NCBI GenBank assembly: GCA_963711035.1
Contig: CAVQCN010000001.1
Location: 62,001-126,000 of the forward strand
Reading direction: 5' to 3'
Source: WHTK01 sp963711035
GTDB taxonomy: Bacteria; Chloroflexota; Dehalococcoidia; DSTF01; WHTK01
DNA length: 64,000 nucleotides
Part shown: positions 59,355 through 64,000 of the stretch, in pieces
Position numbering within the stretch: the stretch's first letter is position 1
Layout: every line of letters starts with the position of its first letter
Made by a program: the position numbers and the translations under genes
The notes under the pieces: generated by a model
What the model saw: the letters and a program-made list of their open reading frames with translations, nothing else
Database searches by the model: none
What the model was told of the DNA's origin: nothing

Positions 59355-61637
59355 CTACTGCGCCGCCAGCGCCGATGCCATGCCGGCGCAATCGTAGATG
59401 GCGTTCTGATACTGGGCCGGCAGGCTCGGGTCGTTCACCTGCGTGCACGCTCGCTCGACGGCGCCCAGCACCGCATTGGCGCCAACATCGCTCGCCCTGA
59501 CGGTGAACGTCGAGCCGTTGAACCCGGGGATGCCGGTGTTCTGCGGCATGAACGAGCGCTGGATGTTGTTGAGAGCTCCCAGGAAGTTGCCGCCTGAGGC
59601 CAGGACGTAGCGCACCTTGCCCGCCGCCACCAGCTGCGAGAACTGCGCCGGCGTGATCGTCGGGTCGTTGCCGGAGAAGCCGCCGAGAGCCAGGACCGGC
59701 ACGTCGTAATCCGCGATCAGCGTTGAAGCATTCTGGGCGCTAGAGACGACGAGGTCCCAGGTCGCGCCGGGCTGATGGTGTTCCTCCAGCCACGTCGCCA
59801 GTTGGCTGACGCCGCGGTCGAAGGACTGCGAGCCGAAGCTGCTGCCGGACGCGCCCTGGCGCGGGCCGGCCTGCGGCAGCGTCGTGTTCAGCGCCGCATG
59901 CGCCGCCTCGTAGCCGGACCACACGGTCGGCAGGAACAGCAAGCCCGCGACCACGACCACAAGGCCCGTGACCAGCGGCAGGCGCACCTTGCTAACCAGT
60001 GTTATGCCCAGCAGGAACAGGCCTATCACCACGATGGCGCCGGCGTACGGCCGCAGCGAGTAGAAGTGCGTCTCGAAACGCCCGGTGACCACCATCTGGC
60101 CCCATAACGTCGCCAACGCCAGGATGACTGCGGCGAAGAACCAGCTCTTGTTGCGCTTCAGCAAGTCGGCCACGCCGACCGTGCTGATTCCGGCGATGGC
60201 AGCGATGCCGGGCGCCAACGCCGAGGTGTAGTAGCTGTGGTAGATGCCCTGGGCGAAGGAGAAGACACCGCCAAACAGCACCACCCAGCCCAGAAGCAAG
60301 AGCGCGGCGCCGCGGCGCACGGGATCCTCCCGCCAGCGCCACAAACAGATCAGGCCACCGATCAGCGCGAAGGGCAGGAACCACGCGATCTGAGCGCCGT
60401 TCGCCGCGTCGAACATGCGCAAGAAATCAGGCGCGCCGGCGATGATGCCGCCGGCCCCGTTGGCGCGGAAGGTTCCGCCAGGACGGCCGCCGTTGCCACC
60501 ACCGGCCGCGCTCTGGTTCGCCGGAGCCTGGTTACCACCGGGGACGCCGGCGTTACCGCCGCCGCGGAAGCGGTTACCACCGCCGTTCTGGAACCGGTTG
60601 GCGGGGCCGAAGCCGTTCTGGTTCGGGCTCGGGAAGAACCCGCCGCGCTGGGCCGGATTGGTGAAGAAGTTGCCGCCGTTCGCGGGCGGTTGCACTGCGG
60701 GGAAGCCGCCGCCGCCGAAGAAGCCGCCGCGGCCACCACCGCCACCGCCGAATGTGTTGCCGTCGATGCGGCCGAAGCCGTTATAGCCGAAGACAAGGTT
60801 AGTGACCGTGTTGTCGGTGCTGCCGCCGACGTAGGGCCGCTCCGAGGCGGGCAGGGAGTCGACGATCAACCCCCACGAAGCCGAGACGGCGAAGGTGACG
60901 ACCGCGAGCAACGCCAGCCGCGGCAGCCACTGGCGCAAGACCGTACGCAGCGCCGTCTGCCGCGTGATTGGCAGGCCGACGACGATCGCCAGCGCGAACG
61001 CCGGGCCTGGGATCCACGCCGCCAGCATCTTTGTGTTGAAGGCGATACCAACCAGCAGGCCGGCGCTGATCGTCCACGCCCACCAGCGCTTGCTCTCCAG
61101 CGACATCAGCACGCAACCCGCGGCGCCGATCAGGGCGAGGATGTAGAAGGGCTCCGGCAGGTTGAGGCGGCTGACGTCGACCGTGATCGGCGTCAGCGCC
61201 AGCACGATTGCGGCGATCGTGGCGGCCAACAGGCCGAAGTAGCGCCTGACGATCAGCCACAGCAGCCCGACGCCCGCCGCGCCGGCGATGGCGCTCGGCA
61301 GGAGCAAGGCCCAGCTCGAGTAGCCAAAGACGCGCGCCGAAAGGGCATCCACCCAAAGGAAGACGGGCGGCTTGTCCACCGTGATGAAGCCACCAGGATC
61401 GAAGGCGCCGAAGAAGAAGTTGTGCCAGCTCTCCGTCATCGAGCGCACGGCGGCAGCGTAGTACGTGTTGCCGTAACCGCTCATCGAGAGGTGCCATGAG
61501 TTGACAGCCAGCGCCAGCCCGAAGACACAGATCAGGGGCAACCACCGCGACCAGCCCTGCCTCGAAAGAGCCAGCGAAAGGGTACGGACGGGCCGCGTAA
61601 CGCTCTCAAGGCCGGAGTTCGGTAAGGTGGTCGCCAT
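59355..61637 (-). CDS. GT39-type membrane glycosyltransferase (ArnT/YkcB-like) with Gly-rich loop
   Basis: This 760-residue protein has about eleven to thirteen helices and the PMT/ArnT catalytic region GAFDPGGFITVDKPPVFLW (78-96), with Asp in the first outer loop. It transfers a sugar from a polyprenyl-phosphate donor to an outside acceptor. The segment ERPYVGGSTDNTVTNLVFGYNGFGR (266-290, in two parts) fits the YkcB branch. Residues about 297-397 are an unusual insertion dominated by Gly, Asn, Phe and Pro. The C-terminal 180 residues are soluble. It follows the GT2 gene by 24 bp. Confidence 0.88.
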   Translation of the reverse strand: MATTLPNSGLESVTRPVRTLSLALSRQGWSRWLPLICVFGLALAVNSWHLSMSGYGNTYYAAAVRSMTESWHNFFFGAFDPGGFITVDKPPVFLWVDALSARVFGYSSWALLLPSAIAGAAGVGLLWLIVRRYFGLLAATIAAIVLALTPITVDVSRLNLPEPFYILALIGAAGCVLMSLESKRWWAWTISAGLLVGIAFNTKMLAAWIPGPAFALAIVVGLPITRQTALRTVLRQWLPRLALLAVVTFAVSASWGLIVDSLPASERPYVGGSTDNTVTNLVFGYNGFGRIDGNTFGGGGGGRGGFFGGGGFPAVQPPANGGNFFTNPAQRGGFFPSPNQNGFGPANRFQNGGGNRFRGGGNAGVPGGNQAPANQSAAGGGNGGRPGGTFRANGAGGIIAGAPDFLRMFDAANGAQIAWFLPFALIGGLICLWRWREDPVRRGAALLLLGWVVLFGGVFSFAQGIYHSYYTSALAPGIAAIAGISTVGVADLLKRNKSWFFAAVILALATLWGQMVVTGRFETHFYSLRPYAGAIVVIGLFLLGITLVSKVRLPLVTGLVVVVAGLLFLPTVWSGYEAAHAALNTTLPQAGPRQGASGSSFGSQSFDRGVSQLATWLEEHHQPGATWDLVVSSAQNASTLIADYDVPVLALGGFSGNDPTITPAQFSQLVAAGKVRYVLASGGNFLGALNNIQRSFMPQNTGIPGFNGSTFTVRASDVGANAVLGAVERACTQVNDPSLPAQYQNAIYDCAGMASALAAQ

Positions 61638-61661
61638 TCAGATCTCCCCTAAATGATCGGC

Positions 61662-62438
61662 TCAGAGGGCTCGATTCGTCACGCCGCCGTCCTGCAAATG
61701 CAGCCGCTCGACGTGGCGCGTCTTCTGCGCCTCGTCCCAATTGAAGCGGCGCATGCGCGCCAAGCCCTTGAGGTCGCGCCAGACCGTGGAGCCGATCTTG
61801 ACCCGGCTGTCCTTGTCCTCAACCCAGCGCACCGGCACGAAAGCGACGTTCCAGTCGCCCTTCGCCGCCAGCAGCAGCAGCTCGGTGTCCCAGAACCAAC
61901 CCGTGTCCTGGATGAGCGGTGTCAACTTGTGGGCCGCGGCCCGGCTCACAGCCTTGAAGCCGCACTGCGTATCGCGCAGCCGCGTGCCGAACGTCAGGTT
62001 GATCAGGGACACAAAGCCGCGCGAGAGCACCTCACGCTTCAAGGACCGTGTCGTGCGAGCGCCGCGCCCCAGCCGCGTACCAGCGGCCACGTCCGCATCA
62101 CCGGAGGCCACGAGGTCGACGAGACGCGGGAACGCGGCCAGGTCCGTGGACAGATCGATGTCCATGTAGGCGAGCACGTCCGCCTCGCTGGCCAGCCACG
62201 TCTGACTCAAGGCGCGGCCCCGTCCCGCCTGGCTGATGTGACGCACCGCCACGTGCGACAACTCATCCTCCAGCCGGCTGGCGATGTCGAAGGTCGAATC
62301 CGTCGAGCCGTTGTCGGCGATCGTGATGCGCCACTCGTCCGTGAAAACGGTGCTGAGAAAATCGTGCAGGGCGCGCACGCTCGATTCGAGAACTTTCTCT
62401 TCGTTCAGGACCGGCAGAACTATTTCAAGGCTGCTCAT
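61662..62438 (-). CDS. Family 2 glycosyltransferase (polyprenyl-phosphate sugar synthase type)
   Basis: This 258-residue GT-A enzyme has LEIVLPVLNEEKVLESSVRAL at the start, ADNGSTDSTFDIA, the DxD-type MDIDLSTD and RLRDTQCGFKAVSRAAA, as in dolichyl/undecaprenyl-phosphate glucose or mannose synthases. It would make the lipid-linked sugar used by the GT39 enzyme. It has no C-terminal membrane helices, so GtrA may anchor or flip the product. ATG at 62438 was chosen because of GGGAG upstream; the frame to 62480 overlaps gtrA. Confidence 0.9.
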   Translation of the reverse strand: MSSLEIVLPVLNEEKVLESSVRALHDFLSTVFTDEWRITIADNGSTDSTFDIASRLEDELSHVAVRHISQAGRGRALSQTWLASEADVLAYMDIDLSTDLAAFPRLVDLVASGDADVAAGTRLGRGARTTRSLKREVLSRGFVSLINLTFGTRLRDTQCGFKAVSRAAAHKLTPLIQDTGWFWDTELLLLAAKGDWNVAFVPVRWVEDKDSRVKIGSTVWRDLKGLARMRRFNWDEAQKTRHVERLHLQDGGVTNRAL

Positions 62439-62457
62439 TGCTGGCTCCCTTCTGCTT

Positions 62458-62973
62458 CTAAACTTCGACGGCGGGAACACGGCGCCACACGACCTGGTTG
62501 CTCCAGAACCAGTTCCAGGCGAGGCCGAGCGCGATGCCTATCGAGTTCGCGATGAGGTACGAGATGCCCAGCAGGGGCGTCAGCAGGTTCACTGACGCGA
62601 GGGCAATCGCCGGGCTGCCAAGCGAGCCGAGGTTCGACTTCGTCAGGCGCCGCACGAAACGCTCGTGCACACGGCCCTTGAAGGTCCAGGCATCGTTGAG
62701 AGCGAAGCGCACGAGAATCGAGAGCTCCAGCGCCAGCGCCGATGCTACGAGCAGGCCGGTGTCGAGATGCAATAGGCCTGCAAAGGCAGCCGCGTGCGCC
62801 GTGAACAGGCGCGTGTAGAGCAGATAGAGCGCGGCCTCGTTGACGAGGTAGGCAACGCCGCCGACCACGAGAAACCGGGCCAGCACGGACGTCCGCAGCG
62901 TCGTCAGCGGATCGGGACGCGGCAACGAGCCGCGCGCCGCATCGTGGTCAAGGAGATCGAGATAGACTGCCAT
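62458..62973 (-). CDS. GtrA family membrane protein
   Basis: This 171-residue protein has four predicted helices and the GtrA pattern FLVVGGVAYLVNEAALYLL near the start and NFxW-type ending (LAWNWFWSNQVVWRR). GtrA proteins are thought to flip polyprenyl-phosphate sugars across the membrane. It is the first gene of the three-gene module, 19 bp before the GT2 gene. The 324-bp interval 62974-63297 upstream has no gene; a CATAAT-like -10 on the minus strand at 63030-63035 is possible but its -35 is weak. Confidence 0.87.
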   Translation of the reverse strand: MAVYLDLLDHDAARGSLPRPDPLTTLRTSVLARFLVVGGVAYLVNEAALYLLYTRLFTAHAAAFAGLLHLDTGLLVASALALELSILVRFALNDAWTFKGRVHERFVRRLTKSNLGSLGSPAIALASVNLLTPLLGISYLIANSIGIALGLAWNWFWSNQVVWRRVPAVEV

Positions 62974-63297
62974 CTTCCGTCCCTTCTTCCACCCATCCAC
63001 GTCACCATCGGAGACGGCCCCTTGATTAGATTATGGACCATTTGCCGGCTTTGCTTCGCCCGCCGGACGGCTTTTCGCGCTACCCCTGCCGATGTAGCAG
63101 CCCTCGCGCCTACTCCCCTGGTTGTATCCACCGCCTCCTGGCATGGCCGTAGAGGGCATCACGTCGAGGAGCGGTTGCCTGCCGAAACAGCCCGCGAGCG
63201 TGGAGCGCGTTACGCCCATTGACGTAGCTCACTTGCCTCCCATGGGCTGACTCCGGACCTGAGCTGCGCCTCTAGCCTGAAATGGAGGCACGGACTG

Positions 63298-63633
63298 ATG
63301 TTGCAAGACAGCCCACCCAGAACCCCCAATCAGCCCGAGGCTGCCGGCCAGGTTACGGCCGGCAGCCTGCGCCTCGACACCCAGAACTGCGTCGTCTACC
63401 GGCGGGGCCTGGTTACGAAGCTGGGACCGCTGGAATGCAAGGCGTTGCAAGCGCTGATCGAAGCCGGCGGCCGGCCTGTGACGATCGAAGACCTGCTCGG
63501 CGGCGAGTGGGGCGGTAGCATCGCCGCTCGTGTCTCGCGAGCGCGCAGCGTCGTACGGCGTTTGCGGGGCAAGCTGCAGGATCGCCACGTCATCCAGACG
63601 ATCGGCAACGAGGGCTATCGGCTCAACGTCTGA
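63298..63633 (+). CDS. Stand-alone OmpR/PhoB-type winged-helix DNA-binding protein
   Basis: This 111-residue protein consists almost wholly of a Trans_reg_C winged helix: LRLDTQNCVVYRRGLVTKLGPLECKALQALIEAGGRPVT (read over 24-62), RVSRARSVVRRLRGKL (the recognition helix) and VIQTIGNEGYRLNV (the wing). It has no receiver domain, so it is an orphan regulator or works with another protein. GGAGG lies 9 nt before the ATG. Confidence 0.85.
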   Translation: MLQDSPPRTPNQPEAAGQVTAGSLRLDTQNCVVYRRGLVTKLGPLECKALQALIEAGGRPVTIEDLLGGEWGGSIAARVSRARSVVRRLRGKLQDRHVIQTIGNEGYRLNV

Positions 63634-63656
63634 CGAACCCTCAGCGGACGGAGCGG

Positions 63657-64000
63657 CTAATCGGCTCCGGCGGTCTTCCATTCCTCCGCCAGGCGCGTTA
63701 GCGAGACGTGGTTCAGCGACGAAACGACGCCGTTAGCCGGCGAAAAATCCATGCCCTTCGTCATCTGGTTCGGCACCGCAATGCAGTAGATGCCCGCCGC
63801 CCGCGCCGCATCGACGCCGTGACGCGAGTCTTCGAACGCCACTGCTTCGTGCGCCTCGACACCGACGGCTGCGAGCGCCGCCAGATACAACGCCGGAGCC
63901 GGCTTGCACTCGATGCCGTCGCCGGCGCATTTCACGGCCTCGAAGCGATGGCGAATCGAGTAGCGCTGCAGGTGGCCGTGCACCCAGTCGCTGTCGGCGC
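63657..64000 (-). CDS. HAD-superfamily phosphatase (subfamily IA), N-terminus outside the window
   Basis: The frame is open to the window edge, so the start lies beyond 64000. The visible 114 residues are the second half of a HAD hydrolase of the beta-phosphoglucomutase/phosphoglycolate phosphatase type: Lys in GIECKPAPALYLAAL, the acidic motif VAFEDSRHGVDAARAAG and IAVPNQMTKGMDFSPA. The nucleophile motif is not in the window. It converges on the winged-helix gene with a 23-bp gap. Confidence 0.85.
   Translation of the reverse strand, partial: ADSDWVHGHLQRYSIRHRFEAVKCAGDGIECKPAPALYLAALAAVGVEAHEAVAFEDSRHGVDAARAAGIYCIAVPNQMTKGMDFSPANGVVSSLNHVSLTRLAEEWKTAGAD

Noticed and set aside
60237..61499. 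420-codon antisense frame opposite the GT39 gene
   Set aside because: Lies fully within the GT39 coding region; low-complexity sequence results from the complement of its Gly-rich codons.
1..64000. tRNA, rRNA, insertion sequences, prophage or CRISPR
   Set aside because: No transposase, integrase, phage or Cas-like protein, and no recognisable tRNA/rRNA or short spaced repeats were found on reading both strands; a tRNA scan would be decisive.

Overview
The window is about 63-65% GC by eye and densely packed. It reads as a free-living, oxygen-using, high-GC heterotroph with lipoprotein-rich (probably monoderm-like) envelope genes. Several LLM flavin monooxygenases, isochorismatase-type amidohydrolases, a CaiB-type CoA transferase, UGSC-type thiol proteins and lipoproteins with Ser/Thr/Pro/Gly linkers recall Chloroflexota (Dehalococcoidia/SAR202-like genomes). 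That assignment is inference from gene content only. No rRNA, tRNA, CRISPR array, insertion sequence or prophage was seen.

Layout. 1-589: end of a cobalamin-independent methionine synthase-like gene. 667-7720 (minus): a complete Na+-type N-ATPase operon in the order atpD-C-Q-R-B-E-F-A-G, with a duplicated c subunit and a b subunit that carries a delta-like tail. 7974-22630: housekeeping and stress genes: two universal stress proteins, zinc-ribbon protein, glucan phosphorylase, NIPSNAP protein, CBS protein, HpaB-type monooxygenase, MFS exporter, cupredoxin lipoprotein, PRC-barrel protein, a DsrE/TusA/SQR-like sulfur cluster, TrmO and a frameshifted ClC-CBS channel. 22869-38938 (nearly all minus): a catabolic accessory region with two RutA-like and one NtaA/DszA-like flavin monooxygenase, four isochorismatase-fold hydrolases, two flavin reductases, an MFS exporter, an SsuABC/TauABC-like transporter and a PucR-type regulator. 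38021-48214: a redox and uptake region with two thioredoxin-reductase paralogues, a frameshifted HAD dehalogenase, a UGSC-like CxxC protein, a one-component regulator made of HTH + ligand domain + glutaredoxin, and a Dpp-type ABC transporter. A 17-bp operator-like motif is repeated upstream of the UGSC, regulator and transporter genes, and a weaker copy lies upstream of a LigB dioxygenase/aminotransferase pair. 48253-56634: LigB dioxygenase, aminotransferase, siderophore-interacting protein, zinc ribbon plus tandem-repeat lipoprotein, CoA transferase, a metal-ligand-deficient alcohol-dehydrogenase homologue and a chagasin-type inhibitor. 56896-59107: cold-shock protein with a coupled small basic protein, desaturase, RRM protein. 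59355-62973: a GtrA-GT2-GT39 lipid-linked sugar module. 63298-64000: orphan winged-helix protein and a partial HAD phosphatase.

How the parts may work together. The N-ATPase probably extrudes Na+ in addition to a main ATP synthase elsewhere in the genome. The central region looks like uptake plus flavin-dependent ring or C-heteroatom oxidation, with amide hydrolysis by isochorismatase-fold enzymes, in the style of the Rut pyrimidine pathway but without RutC/D/E/G. The glutaredoxin-fused regulator, UGSC protein, reductase pair and shared operator suggest a small thiol-responsive regulon. Three genes (ClC, HAD, DppB) each carry an apparent single-base insertion, so sequencing or assembly indels must be kept in mind.
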